Positions 24,895 to 35,600 are shown, counted from the first letter of the stretch. The stretch: 64,000 nt of DNA from Candidatus Epilinea brevis (GCA_016710785.1 JADJUE010000009.1:434001-498000); one strand, 5' to 3'. Notes: generated from the letters alone by a model not told the origin. Numbers and translations are program-made.

Positions 24895-27024
24895 ATGAGC
24901 GCCTTCGACCGGCTGCACCCCAACCTGCGCCACGCCATCGTCCACGACCTGGGCTGGCGCGTCCTACGTCCCGTCCAAGAGCTGGCCATCGAGGCCATCC
25001 TCGATGGCGCCAACGCCGTGGTCCTGGCGCCCACCGCCGGCGGTAAGACCGAGGCCGCCATGTTCCCCCTGCTCTCGCGCATCCTCAGCGAGGGTCTGCG
25101 ACCGGTGAGTGCCCTGTACATCTGCCCCATCCGCGCCCTGCTCAACAACCAGGAGCAGCGCCTCAAGGCCTATGCCCGCATGGTCGGGCTGGACGCCTTC
25201 AAGTGGCATGGCGATGTGGCCCAGTCCGAGAAGCGACGATTCCGAGAGTTTCCGGCGCACATTCTGATGACCACGCCCGAGTCGCTGGAGGCCATGCTCA
25301 TGAACCGGCCGGACGAGACCGCCGGCCTCTTCGCCGCCTTGTCCATGGTCGTCGTCGACGAGATCCATGCCTTTGCCGAGGATGACCGCGGCGCACACCT
25401 CGTGGCCATCCTCGAGCGACTCACCCGCTTCTGCGGGCGAGACCTGCAGCGCATCGGTCTCTCGGCGACCGTAGGCAACCCGCAAGAGATCGGCCCCTGG
25501 CTGGCCGGCTCCAGTCGCCGGTCCTTCCGTTTGGTGGACCCCGAGCGCCCCGCAGTTCCGCGCGACCTATCCGTGGACATCGTCGAGGACGACGGTGGCA
25601 TCATCCGGCGGGTGCTGGAGATCGGCCTTGGCCGCAAGAGCCTGGTCTTCGCCGAGACGCGGAGCGGCGTCGAGAGCATCGCCGCGGCCTTGCAGGGGCA
25701 TGGCGTCGACACCTTCGTCCACCACGGTTCCGTCAGCCGCGAAGACCGCGAGCGGGCCGAAGCGCGCTTCGAGCGCGGCAGCAACACCGCCATCGTCTGC
25801 ACCCGCACCCTGGAGCTGGGCATCGACGTCGGCGACCTGGACCATGTCATCCAGATCAACGCCCCTCGGACCGTATCCGCCATCCTGCAGCGCATGGGCC
25901 GCACCGGACGGCGCGCGGGCACGGTGGCCAACTGTCACTTCCTCTGCGAGAACGAAGAGCAGGCCTTGCAGGCCTCCGGCATGCTGCGGCTGCTGACCCG
26001 CGGCTGGGTGGAGGATGTGCATCCCGATGACCGCGCCGCCCACGTGCTGGCCCACCAGATCCTGGCCCTTTCGATGCAGGAGCTAGGCGTCGGTCGCTCC
26101 GACGTGCTGCCCTGGGTGGCGGGTGCGGCTTGCTTCGCCGGGCTAGGCCAGGAGGCGGTGGACAACCTGGTGACCACGATGCTGGCCCGCGAGATCCTCT
26201 ACGAATCCGAAGGCCGGCTCACCCTCGGCAAAGAGGGCGAACGCCTCTACGCCGGGAAGAACTTCCTGGAACTGTACGCGGTGTTTGCCACGCCCCCCGT
26301 GCTGACCGTGAAACACGGCCGCATGGAGATCGGCACCCTGGACGCACCCTTCATGCGCAGCCAAGAAGATGGCAAGGGTCCCGGGGTGTTCCGTCTGGCC
26401 GGCCGGCCCTGGCAGGTGACGGAGATCGACTGGAGGCGTGCGATCTGTTTCGTCGAACCCGCAGACGCCGCCAAGCCGCCAAAGTGGGGCGGCGGGGGGG
26501 GATTCCTGTCCTACGAGATCTGCCAGTCGATCAAGGCGGTGCTGGCCGAGGATGTTCTGTACCCCTGGCTGCGACCGAGTGCCGCTATGGACCTTCGTGC
26601 ACTTCGCTTGGGCTACCGCGATGTCGTGCAAGCCGGGACGGCAGCCATCGAGCTCAACAGCACCGGAGCCACCTGGCACACCTTCGCCGGCGGGGCGGCC
26701 AACGCCGCATTCGTGGCCGCCCTGGCCAGGCGCGGCGCCGATTGGACCTGCGGCAACCTGGACATCAGCACCAAGGACCCCCTCGCGGCAGCCGCCGCGG
26801 TGGCGGACATCGCCGCCCTGGGCGAGCGCGACCTGGAGGCCGACGCCCGAGATGCCGCCGCGATGCGCATCCCCAAAGGCCTCAGCAAGTTCCAGCCCTG
26901 CCTGCCGCGCGACGTCGAGCTGGATCTGGCGGTCCGAAGGCGCTTCGACCCGGAGCGGGCACGGCAGGTGTGGGCCACGGAACGGCGCATCGTGGTGCAG
27001 TCCGACGGCGACGCGAGGTCATGA
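24895..27024 (+). CDS. brxHI: BrxHI, Lhr-like SF2 helicase (BREX type 2)
   Basis: I start the protein at ATG 24895 (MSAFDRLHPNLRHAIV), which gives the family's usual N-terminus; ATG 24886, three codons upstream, is also possible. Helicase motifs are APTAGGKTE near residue 44, VVDEIHAF near 152 and QRMGRTGRRAG near 332. BrxHI is the Lhr-type helicase that closes type 2 BREX operons. It begins 19 bases after the brxD stop, and its own stop overlaps the next gene by 4 bp (ATGA). Confidence 0.87.
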   Translation: MSAFDRLHPNLRHAIVHDLGWRVLRPVQELAIEAILDGANAVVLAPTAGGKTEAAMFPLLSRILSEGLRPVSALYICPIRALLNNQEQRLKAYARMVGLDAFKWHGDVAQSEKRRFREFPAHILMTTPESLEAMLMNRPDETAGLFAALSMVVVDEIHAFAEDDRGAHLVAILERLTRFCGRDLQRIGLSATVGNPQEIGPWLAGSSRRSFRLVDPERPAVPRDLSVDIVEDDGGIIRRVLEIGLGRKSLVFAETRSGVESIAAALQGHGVDTFVHHGSVSREDRERAEARFERGSNTAIVCTRTLELGIDVGDLDHVIQINAPRTVSAILQRMGRTGRRAGTVANCHFLCENEEQALQASGMLRLLTRGWVEDVHPDDRAAHVLAHQILALSMQELGVGRSDVLPWVAGAACFAGLGQEAVDNLVTTMLAREILYESEGRLTLGKEGERLYAGKNFLELYAVFATPPVLTVKHGRMEIGTLDAPFMRSQEDGKGPGVFRLAGRPWQVTEIDWRRAICFVEPADAAKPPKWGGGGGFLSYEICQSIKAVLAEDVLYPWLRPSAAMDLRALRLGYRDVVQAGTAAIELNSTGATWHTFAGGAANAAFVAALARRGADWTCGNLDISTKDPLAAAAAVADIAALGERDLEADARDAAAMRIPKGLSKFQPCLPRDVELDLAVRRRFDPERARQVWATERRIVVQSDGDARS

Positions 27025-27455
27025 CCCATCCCATCCACCAACCTGAACCCCTTGCATCGAAAGGCCAACGCATGGTGCGCATCCCCTGGCGCGATGTCCT
27101 CAAGTTCCTATCCGGCGCCTTCTTCGTGACCGCCGGAGCCAGCTGGTACTTCTCCTGGCTGAACATGTCCGTGCCCTTCTTTGGCACTGCCATGTCCCCC
27201 GACTTCCTGTTCTATCGCGGCTTCGTCCACTTCGCGATGTTCCTGGCCAGCTTCTACTACGGCTTCTTGAAGCAATCGTCCGCCCCATCGCGGTACCGGC
27301 CCCTTGTGATCGGCATCTTGTTGTTCGCCCTGCTGATGGCCCTGCGCGGCGAGTTCGCGTCCGTCTGGGCGCGGGCCGCGGTAGCCGGTGCCGCCGGGGC
27401 CGTTCTGGCCTACGGCATCGTGCTGACGCGGCGAACCCCCGACGCTGATCGGTAG
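27021..27455 (+). CDS. Small membrane protein coupled to brxHI, function unknown
   Basis: The 144-residue protein starts at an ATG overlapping the brxHI stop. It is very hydrophobic, with probable transmembrane segments at about 28-48, 68-85, 94-112 and 118-136, and is rich in Phe, Trp and Tyr in the first two (TAGASWYFSWL, FLASFYYGFL). No domain is recognised. It is the last gene before a strong terminator, so it belongs to the BREX transcript. Whether it takes part in phage resistance or is a general membrane protein that was captured cannot be told from sequence. Confidence 0.7.
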   Translation: MTHPIHQPEPLASKGQRMVRIPWRDVLKFLSGAFFVTAGASWYFSWLNMSVPFFGTAMSPDFLFYRGFVHFAMFLASFYYGFLKQSSAPSRYRPLVIGILLFALLMALRGEFASVWARAAVAGAAGAVLAYGIVLTRRTPDADR

Positions 27456-27480
27456 AAGGGATCGTCCGATAGCACGGCAA

Positions 27481-27514
27481 AGCGGCCCGGTTCCAGGAAT
27501 GGAACCGGGCCGCT
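27481..27514. terminator. Strong bidirectional terminator closing the BREX operon
   Basis: AGCGGCCCGGTTCCA pairs perfectly with TGGAACCGGGCCGCT around a 4-base loop (15-bp stem). It lies 25 bases after the last BREX-operon gene and 64 bases after the stop of the convergent CAP lipoprotein gene, so it can serve both. T runs are short on either side. Confidence 0.85.
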
Positions 27515-27578
27515 CTCGTTCATGTCCGGCTGTCGGGCCGCCGCCGGAGCCCTGGAGCCCCGGCGGCCGCGCCGCCCG

Positions 27579-28955
27579 TCAGTTCGCCGTGTAGTCGAAG
27601 TTCATCGTGAGCCCTTCCAGGCTACCCGTGTCCGCTTCGGCCAGATCGTAGACCGTCAGCTGCCAGGTACCGGCCATCGGCTTGCCGTTGAAAGCCGCCA
27701 GGTCGGACACCGGGATGCCGCCCTTGCCGTAGGTCTCATTGATGTCTTGCGCGCTGCCGCCCGTCTGGTTGCGCAGGATCACCCAGGTACCGTCCGGATG
27801 CGACAGGATCAGCGCCAGGTCGCCCACGTAGCTGTGCTTGATGTTGACGCCCACGCCGATGGCCGCGATCTTGCCCGTGCGGGTGACCGGGAGGTTGTAG
27901 ACCACCGAGTCGCTGTCCGGGATGGCCAGGCCGATGCCCGTCTTGGACGTGCGCCAGGAGAAGACGCCGCCGCCGGTAGCCGCAGTCGGCTGCGCCGGAG
28001 CGGCCGTGGGCTGGCTGGGCGCCGTCGTCGGCTGCGCCGGGGCGGTCGTGGGCTGCACCGGCACCGCCGTGGGCTGCACGGGGACCATCGTCGGATTGGC
28101 CGGCACCGCGGTCGGCGCCACCACCACCACCGTGGGCTCGTTCACCACTGCCGTCGGCGCCGGCGCCGGGGCCCGGCCGCCCACGAAGGGGCTCGTGTCC
28201 CCGAAGTTGCCGGGCGGCGAGTAGTTGCAGACCACCACCTGCTTGCCATCGGCGCCGATGCCCTTGCCGCAGCCCACCTTTACGGTGGTGGACCACACCA
28301 CCTGGGTGAAGTGGCCGCAGTTCTGCCAGCCGCCGCGGCAGCAGTCGCTGATGCCGCCGGTGCAGGTCAGGTCCCAGTCGCGGACCTCGTTGCCCCAGCT
28401 GTTCACCGCGTCATCCGCCGTGAAGTTCGCGCCCCAGCCCGCCCACAGGTTCTCGCCATAGGGGCCGCCCTGCCGGTGCTCAAACAGGTCGTCGGCCGCC
28501 AGATGGTCCGCCCATTCCTGGGCGTGGGCCGCAACCGTGGCGTCCCAGGTAACGGCCGGGGAGCCGAAGTTGGCCCGCCAGCGGTTGTGGGCGGCCAGGT
28601 AGGGCGCCGGATCCACCGCCGTCACGGCGTCCGTGTTGTCGCTTGCCGCCGCGTCTGTGTCGGCGCTGCCGCCGGCCGCCGCTGCAGCCGCCGCCGCCCG
28701 GGCATCCGCCTTCGGGTCCGCGCTGGCGGTCACACCCTCGGGGAGCATGGGGGCATCCATGTCCGCCGCGGCCCCATCGGCCGCAGCTTCCGGGCTCAGG
28801 ACTTCCGGAGCAACGCCTTCCGTGGCCACACCGATCGCCGAGCCCGAAATGTCCTCTGGCGCCGACTGTTGGCACGCAGCCGTACCGAAGACCGCCGCCG
28901 CCAGCAGAGCCGGAAGCAGGATGCTGTTGATGTGCCGAAGTCCGTTGAAACGCAT
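27579..28955 (-). CDS. Secreted CAP/SCP-domain lipoprotein with C-terminal P-domain
   Basis: The protein has 458 residues from the ATG at 28955, chosen over an upstream ATG because an AGAGGAGAG ribosome site precedes it and a lipoprotein signal peptide follows at once (cleavage before Cys28 in TAAC). Residues of about 116-270 are a CAP (SCP/PR-1) domain with HNRWRANFG, GENLW, HFTQVVW and CNYSPPGN. A Thr/Pro/Gln linker of about 65 residues follows. The last 110 residues form a proprotein-convertase P-domain (VYNLPVTRTG, ending LEGLTMNFDY). Bacterial CAP proteins are extracellular and of varied function. A TATAAT box read on the minus strand lies near 29063. Confidence 0.85.
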   Translation of the reverse strand: MRFNGLRHINSILLPALLAAAVFGTAACQQSAPEDISGSAIGVATEGVAPEVLSPEAAADGAAADMDAPMLPEGVTASADPKADARAAAAAAAAGGSADTDAAASDNTDAVTAVDPAPYLAAHNRWRANFGSPAVTWDATVAAHAQEWADHLAADDLFEHRQGGPYGENLWAGWGANFTADDAVNSWGNEVRDWDLTCTGGISDCCRGGWQNCGHFTQVVWSTTVKVGCGKGIGADGKQVVVCNYSPPGNFGDTSPFVGGRAPAPAPTAVVNEPTVVVVAPTAVPANPTMVPVQPTAVPVQPTTAPAQPTTAPSQPTAAPAQPTAATGGGVFSWRTSKTGIGLAIPDSDSVVYNLPVTRTGKIAAIGVGVNIKHSYVGDLALILSHPDGTWVILRNQTGGSAQDINETYGKGGIPVSDLAAFNGKPMAGTWQLTVYDLAEADTGSLEGLTMNFDYTAN

Positions 28956-29106
28956 GTTGTCTCTCCTCTTTACAGATAGGCCGTGACACCCGGCCGCCAC
29001 CTTCGCGCGGCGAGGCGCCGGTCCGCTCCTCGCGAACCAGTCCGTTGACTGGAACTGGCGATTATACACAGTGGAGCTATCCAGGGTTCCCGACCCAAGA
29101 CCGGAC

Positions 29107-29134
29107 TTGTCCGCTGCCGCCCCGGTGATATCAT
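29107..29134 (+). promoter_or_regulatory. Probable sigma-70 promoter of the cyclase-NACHT-FGE gene
   Basis: TTGTCC (29107-29112) and TATCAT (29129-29134) are separated by 16 bases and lie about 90 bases before the ATG at 29225. The minus-10 context GATATCATCAGCC resembles that before several other genes here. Confidence 0.45.
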
Positions 29135-29224
29135 CAGCCGCTCCCAGCTCCCAGCTCCCCGTCTGCCAGCCGACCCAGCCGCTCGGTCTTCGCTCGCGAC
29201 CCCGACCGCATCTTCCAGGCGACC

Positions 29225-32200
29225 ATGTCCGCAGTCCTGCCGACCGGAACGGTGACCCTGCTTTTCACCGACATCCAAGGCTCCACCGACAACTGGGAGC
29301 GCTTCCCCGACGCCATGCGCGCCGCCTTGGAGCGGCACGATGCCCTGCTGCGGCAGGCCATTGAGCGCCATGATGGCTATGTCTTCAAGACCGTCGGCGA
29401 CGCCTTCTGCGCCGCTTTCAGCACCGCCGAGAGCGGGGTCAACGCCGCCCTAGAGGCCCAGCGGGCGGTGAGCGCCGAGGATTGGACGCGCTTCGACCCC
29501 CAGTTCCCTGCCGTCCGGGTGCGGATGGGGCTGCACACCGGCGTGGCCCAGGAGCGGGGCGGGGACTACTTCGGCCGGCCGGTCAACCGCTGCGCCCGGC
29601 TAGAAGCCGCCGCCAACGGTGGCCAGGTGGTGCTATCGCAGGCTACCCAGCAGCTGGTGCGGGAGAGCCTGCCGCCCGGCTGCGAGCTGCGCGATTGCGG
29701 CGAACACCGCCTGAAGGACCTGCTGCACAGCGAGCATGTCTTCCAGCTACTGGCCCCCGACCTGCCCGACGTGACCACGCCCCTGCGCACCCTGGAAGCC
29801 CTGCATCCCCGGGACCGCGTGCAGGTGGCCGAATCCGGCGCCGCCGAGGACATGGCCGACGACGGCGCGCCATCGTCGGCCGGCGAGGGCGACCTGTGGG
29901 CGCAGCTGGAGGCGGCCATCACGGCGGACGACGAGGAGGCTTCCGTCACCTTGTCCCAGGCCCAAGCCGCCGAGCTGGCGCACCACAAGCCGCGGGACCT
30001 ACGCGAGTTCCGGCTGGGGCGCATCGCCGAGTGGAGCCAGCCGCGCTACCGCCTGGACGGGCGCTTCGTGGGCCTGACCCTGCTCCTGGATCAGGGCGAG
30101 GACGCCATCCAGGGCCGCTGGCAGGCGGGCGACGATCGCTTCGCGGATCTGGGCGAGATGCTGGCCGAGACGCGCGAGCCGGTCATCGTCGTCCTGGGTC
30201 CGCCCGGCTCCGGCAAGTCCACCCTCCTGCGCCGCCTGGAGGTAGACACGGCCATCGACGGGCTGCGCGGCGAGGGCCGGGACGCGGTGACGTTCTTCGT
30301 CGCCTTGAACACCTATGCCCCATCGGCGATCGGCGGTCCGCTGCCCGCGCCGGGCGACTGGCTGGCGGAGCGCTGGGCGGCGCGCAACCCCCAGCTGCCG
30401 CCGCTGGGCGCGCTCCTGGCCGAAGGGCGCATGATCCTGCTCCTGGACGCGCTCAACGAGATGCCCGCCGCCGATGAGAAGGAGTACCGCCAGCGGGTGG
30501 GGATGTGGAAGACCTGGCTGCAGGGCCTGCTGCGCGACCATCCCGGCAACCAGGTGGTCTTCAGCTGCCGCGGCCTGGATTACAGCCAGCCTCTGTCCAC
30601 GCCGGACCTGCGCGTGCCCCAGGTGCGCATTGAGGCCCTGAACGACGCCCAGGTTCAGGACTTCCTGCGCCTCTACAGCCCCCTGCGCTGGCGCGACATG
30701 TGGGCCGCGCTGGAGGGCCGGCCGCAGCTGGAAGTGCTCCGATCGCCCTACTTCCTGAGCCTCCTGGTGGACCAGGTGGAAGCCAGCGGCGAGATGCCCG
30801 AAGGCCGCGCGGCCCTGTTCACCGGCTTTGTGCGCCAGGCCATCCGTCGCGAGGTGGAGCGCGGCAACCCCATCTTCGACGCGCGGGACCTCCTGGCATC
30901 CCGCGACCTGCGGCAGCTCACCCAATGGCAGTGGAAGACGCCCTGGGAGCTGCCCGAGCGCGGGCCGCTGGTGGGCAAGCTGGCGGGGCTGGCGCATGCC
31001 ATGCAGGCCGCGCGGGCGGAGGGCGAGCACTCCCAGGTTCGCATCGACTTCGACGAGGCCCTGGACCTGCTGGACACGGACGACGACGAGGCCATCGTGG
31101 CCGCCGGCACCGCCCTGGCCGTCCTGGACGAGGACGAGGCCGCCGGCGAGCTGATGTTCGTGCACCAGCTGGTGCAGGAGTACTTCGCCGCCCGGGAGCT
31201 GTCCCGGTCCCCCAATCCGGCGCTGGTGGCCCAGGAGTGGCGGGCGGCGCTGGTCTCGCCTCCCCTGGCACAGGTCCTGGCGGAGCTGGATCCGGCGGAC
31301 CCCCTGCCCCCCCTGCCCACCACCGGCTGGGAGGAAACGACGCTGTTGTCAGCGGCGATGCATGCCGACCCGGCGGCCTTCATCGCCGATCTGATCGACG
31401 CCAACCTGAGCCTGGCCGGCCGCGCGGCGTCCCAGGCGGAGCTGCGCGAGCACCTGCCGGCCGCGCTCCTGGACCGCCTGCGCCAGGCCCTGCTGGATCG
31501 CAGCCGCGACCCGGCCGCGGACCTGCGCGAGCGCATCGCCTGCGGCCTGGTGCTGGGCGATCTGGGCGATCCGCGCTTCGAGCGCCGCCAGGGCGCCGAC
31601 GCCGAATACCTCCTGCCGCCGATGGTCGACATTCCGGCCGGCAGCTACCCCATTGGCGACGACGAGCCCTACGAGATCTACGGCAATGTGACGGAGGCCC
31701 ACATGCCGCGCCACACGGTCCGGATCGGCGACTTCGCCATCGGGCGCTTCGCGGTGACCAATGCCGAATGGGCCTGCTTCATGGCCGCGGGCGGCTACGA
31801 GGACGAGCGCTGGTGGGAGGGCGAAGCCGCCCTGGCCTGGCAGCGCGGCGAGACGACGGCGGCGGGCATGCACGCGTCCATCCGCTTCTTCCGCGACCTG
31901 TATCGGGCACAGCCGGACCTGCTGGCCGAAGCGCACGCGGCGGGATTCTACGACGGGGAGATTCTGGAGCGCTGGCAGCAGCGAATAGCGATGTCCGACG
32001 CCGATTTGGACGCACACCTGCGCGAACTCTACCCCGGCGGCAAGATCCGCGCACCGCGGATGTGGGGCGACGATCGCTACCACCGCCCGGCCCAGCCGGT
32101 GGTGGGCATCACCTGGCTGGAGGCGCGGGCCTATTGCCTGTGGCTGTCGTACCAGGCAGGACGCGCCTTCCGGCTGCCTTCGGAGGTCGAATGGGAGGCC

Positions 32201-32599
32201 GCCGCGCGCGGGGCCGAAGGCCGGCGGTATGCCTGGGGCGAAGCGATGCAGGCTCATCGCTGCAATGTCATCGCCACCCATGTCATGCGCCCCACGCCCA
32301 TCGGCATCTTCGCCGAGGGCGATACGCCGGAAGGGTTGTGCGACATGACGGGCAACTCGGCCGACCTGACGCAGAGCGGGTGGGGGCAAACGCCCGAGCA
32401 GGCCGCGTTCGGCTATCCGTATGCCGCCGACGATGGCCGGGAGGAGTCCAACGCCGGACGAACACCCTACCGGCTGGGGCGCGGTGGGGGCTGGTGGGAC
32501 AATGAGGTCAGCGCGCGATCCGCCTGCCGGACGGTGTACCACGTAACGGAAACCGGGGACAACGTCGGATTTCGGCTCTGCGCCATCAGCCAGACCTGA
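29225..32599 (+). CDS. Class III nucleotidyl cyclase - NACHT NTPase - FGE/sulfatase-modifying domain fusion
   Basis: The 1124-residue protein combines three domains. Residues 1-180 are a class III adenylate/guanylate cyclase with both metal Asp residues (LLFTDIQGST, Asp16; KTVGDAF, Asp59). Residues of about 270-620 are a NACHT-type NTPase: GPPGSGKST near 325 and ILLLDALNEMP, followed by helical repeats. From about 799 to the end is a formylglycine-generating-enzyme/C-type-lectin-like domain (VDIPAGSYPIGD at its start, VGFRLC at the end). NACHT proteins commonly act as signal-dependent switches, some in phage defence; cyclase and FGE folds would be output and sensor or the reverse. The function is inferred only. 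It stands alone between two convergent or divergent genes. Confidence 0.87.
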   Translation: MSAVLPTGTVTLLFTDIQGSTDNWERFPDAMRAALERHDALLRQAIERHDGYVFKTVGDAFCAAFSTAESGVNAALEAQRAVSAEDWTRFDPQFPAVRVRMGLHTGVAQERGGDYFGRPVNRCARLEAAANGGQVVLSQATQQLVRESLPPGCELRDCGEHRLKDLLHSEHVFQLLAPDLPDVTTPLRTLEALHPRDRVQVAESGAAEDMADDGAPSSAGEGDLWAQLEAAITADDEEASVTLSQAQAAELAHHKPRDLREFRLGRIAEWSQPRYRLDGRFVGLTLLLDQGEDAIQGRWQAGDDRFADLGEMLAETREPVIVVLGPPGSGKSTLLRRLEVDTAIDGLRGEGRDAVTFFVALNTYAPSAIGGPLPAPGDWLAERWAARNPQLPPLGALLAEGRMILLLDALNEMPAADEKEYRQRVGMWKTWLQGLLRDHPGNQVVFSCRGLDYSQPLSTPDLRVPQVRIEALNDAQVQDFLRLYSPLRWRDMWAALEGRPQLEVLRSPYFLSLLVDQVEASGEMPEGRAALFTGFVRQAIRREVERGNPIFDARDLLASRDLRQLTQWQWKTPWELPERGPLVGKLAGLAHAMQAARAEGEHSQVRIDFDEALDLLDTDDDEAIVAAGTALAVLDEDEAAGELMFVHQLVQEYFAARELSRSPNPALVAQEWRAALVSPPLAQVLAELDPADPLPPLPTTGWEETTLLSAAMHADPAAFIADLIDANLSLAGRAASQAELREHLPAALLDRLRQALLDRSRDPAADLRERIACGLVLGDLGDPRFERRQGADAEYLLPPMVDIPAGSYPIGDDEPYEIYGNVTEAHMPRHTVRIGDFAIGRFAVTNAEWACFMAAGGYEDERWWEGEAALAWQRGETTAAGMHASIRFFRDLYRAQPDLLAEAHAAGFYDGEILERWQQRIAMSDADLDAHLRELYPGGKIRAPRMWGDDRYHRPAQPVVGITWLEARAYCLWLSYQAGRAFRLPSEVEWEAAARGAEGRRYAWGEAMQAHRCNVIATHVMRPTPIGIFAEGDTPEGLCDMTGNSADLTQSGWGQTPEQAAFGYPYAADDGREESNAGRTPYRLGRGGGWWDNEVSARSACRTVYHVTETGDNVGFRLCAISQT

Positions 32600-32629
32600 G
32601 CCAACCCGGCCCGGTATTGCCGACTCCCG

Positions 32630-35600
32630 TCAGTCCTGTACCGTCACGCAACCCTTGTACTGGTCCACGTTGATACAGATGATAACTGACCCGCGCTGCC
32701 CCCACGCCTCCGGCTCCACCCCCCGCGGGAAGCCCGGCGCCACCGTCGGCACCACGATCCCCACCTTCACCGGATCCACCACCAAATCCCCGGTCTCGGC
32801 GACAAGCGCGGCGCTGATCGCCCCGCCCGGCGCCTTGCGCCAGACAATGGCGTAGACCGCGTCCGCCGCCGGCGGTTGATCCGTCGCCGCCGGAGCCGAG
32901 CCGGACCGGCGACGGGACGCATGCGATGCATCCCCTCCGACGGCCTGGACCGCCGGGGCTGCCAGGTCATGTGCGCGGGCCAGCCAGGGAAGGTAGATGG
33001 CGCTTGGGACCTCCGTCGCCGTGGGCTGCTGCGTAGGCGTCGAGGATGCCGTGGGCGCGCGGGTTGGGGTGGTCGAGGGCGTACGCGTGAGGGTGCCATT
33101 GATCCGAGTCGGCGACGCGGTGGTCGTGCGGACAGCGGTCGCGCTCCCGGTGGCCTGGGCAGTCGAGGTTCCGGTGGCTGTCGGCGAGGGCGGCTCGGTG
33201 GCCGTCGCTGTCGCGGTAGGCGTGGACGTCGCGGTTGCGGTTGCGGTCGCCGTATCCGTCGCGGTTGCTGTCGCCGTCGCAGTATCCGTCGGCGTCGCCG
33301 TCGGCGTCGCGGTCGGCGTATCCGTAGGCGTCGCCGTCGGCAGCGCGCGCAGCGAGATCGAGCCCACCACCAGCCCCGCCGGCGAGCGCAGCCGGCGGTC
33401 CAGTTCATCCGCCGACAGGTGGTTGACCATCGGCTGGGCCACCACCATGTAGGTAGCCGACTCGGCGCCCACCGCCTTGGCGGCGTTGGCCGCGTCATCG
33501 TTGGCGTCCACCTCGAGGGCCGTGAAGGCCGCGGCCAGGCTATCGGCATCCGCCACCGCGTCGCCCACCACCTCGGCCACCCGCTCTGGCGCCGTGCGCA
33601 GCACCACCGGCGCGGCCGGGCATTGGATGCCGAACTGCGTGTACAGCGCCTTCAGCGTCGGATGTCCGATCTGGCTATGCCCCGGCGCTTGCGGCTGGTA
33701 GTTCTCGCGCTGCTGCTCCGGGCGCGTCAGGTAGTCCATGAAGGCGAAACCGTGTGCTTGGTTACGCGAGCCGCTGAGCAGGGCCAGGTTCTGGAAGTTG
33801 GGCGCGCAGCCCAGGCGCAGCCAGGGTAACGCCGCCGGCTGCTCGCCTGCACTCAGGATGTTGAGGTTCCAGGCGTCATCGAGGAAGTCGCCCTGGCCCG
33901 GGAAGACATCCCCGTCCAAGGGCGCCAGACCACCGTCGAGCCCCAGCAGGCTGACCGCGTTGTAGTTGAGACCCACCACCCAGCTGCGGGCGCGGATGTC
34001 CACGTCCGGAAAGCCGGCGGCGATCTGCGCCTCAAGCCAATCGTGAAAGGGCAGCTTGCCGCGCATGTAGGGCTGGACCGAGACGGCCACCTTCAGCCCC
34101 GTCCGCCGGCCGTAGGCAAAGGCCTGGTCGTTGAGCGTCGTCTTGATCCGCAAGATCTCGGCGGCCGTCGTGCCCGTCACCATGAGGCCCAGGTCGTAGA
34201 CGCCCGCGTTCCAGACCGAGGGCGCGAAGTACGGCTTGTAGCTGTCCGGCTGCGGTGCCGGGTTGTCGATCCGCAGCGGCTCGCCCACCCCGGCAACCAT
34301 CGTGTTGTCCTGTTTGCCGTCATCGGCCGTCTCGCGCATGACCGCCACCAGCAGCGACCCCACCACGCTGCCCGTGACGCTTGCCGCTCCGATCGCGCCC
34401 GGCGCCATCTCGGTCAGCGCCGCGGCGTCCCAATCCACCGTGGCGCCAGGTACCAGCGAGGCCGAGCGTTCCACAGTGACCGTCCGACCGTCGACCGACA
34501 CCACCACCTTCAGCCGCGCCAGGGTGGTCATCGCTCCGGCGTTGACCACATGAAGGCTGCTGCTGGTGTCGTGGTAGCCGCGGCGGAACAGCGGCGCGTA
34601 GGCCACCTTGCCGGCGGCAGCCGACGCGACCGCCTCGTAAGCGGACGCGCGGCCACCGCCGTCCTCCAGTTCGACCACGTTGGCGGCCAGCAGTGCGCCG
34701 TCCGACGCGATCACAGCCGCCGCCACGCAGTCGTCCGGCAGGCCGGCATCGCCCACCGCCACGTCCGCCAGCAGCTGTCCCTGGGCGAAGACCGCGGCAC
34801 TGCGGGCCGGCAGGCTGTGCGGCGATCCGCCGTGGACCCTCGTCTGTCCGGCGCAGCTGTTGCCCGGCACATCGCTGCCGCGGTAGGTGACGGTGACCTG
34901 GGCGGACGTGTTGCCCGTGTTCAGTACCACCAGGTAGCTGTCCAGGCTCACCGCGCTACCGTCACCGCGGGTCTCCGCGCGGGCACGGCTGACGCGCGGG
35001 GCCAGCAGGCGGGCACCCAGGGCGGCCGTGCGGGCGCCGGCCACCGCAAAGGCCGACCGGTCGCTGGCCTGCAGCTCGGTGGTCGCCGCTGCCACGATCT
35101 CTCCTCCGGCCGCCGCCTCGGCGACCAGCGAGCCGGCGAAGCCATCCGGCAGGGCGCTCAGGTCGGCATCCCCGGCCAGGTCCAGTTCCGTCGCCGCGCC
35201 GCCCGCGATCGTGCGCTGCAAGGTCAGGGTGGGAGCGCTCGCTCCCAGTGCAGTGAGCCGGACCGTCACCAGCACCGAGGCATCCGGCCGCGCATTCTGG
35301 ATGCGCAGCCGCGTGGTGGCCAGGTCCGGCCCGAAGCGGCGCGTCACCCAGGGCACCCATACGCGCGCATCGGCTTCAACGGCGCCATAGCTCACCGCGG
35401 CGCCCGTCGCCGGCCAGACATTGCGGGCGACCGCCGCGCTGGGGAAGGCCGTGTTCGCCCCGACGGCCGCCGCCATCTGGCCGTCGGGCAGGCTACCGGC
35501 GATCACGCCCACCCGAAGCAGGTCCGCTGACCGCGGCGGCGACTCGAGCAGCACCGGCGAGAAGTCCCAGGGTCCGCCGGCGGCGAAGAATCGCGCCGTG

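Noticed and set aside
29225..32599. Target of a diversity-generating retroelement (FGE/lectin-like C-terminus)
   Set aside because: No reverse transcriptase or template repeat was seen in the window.
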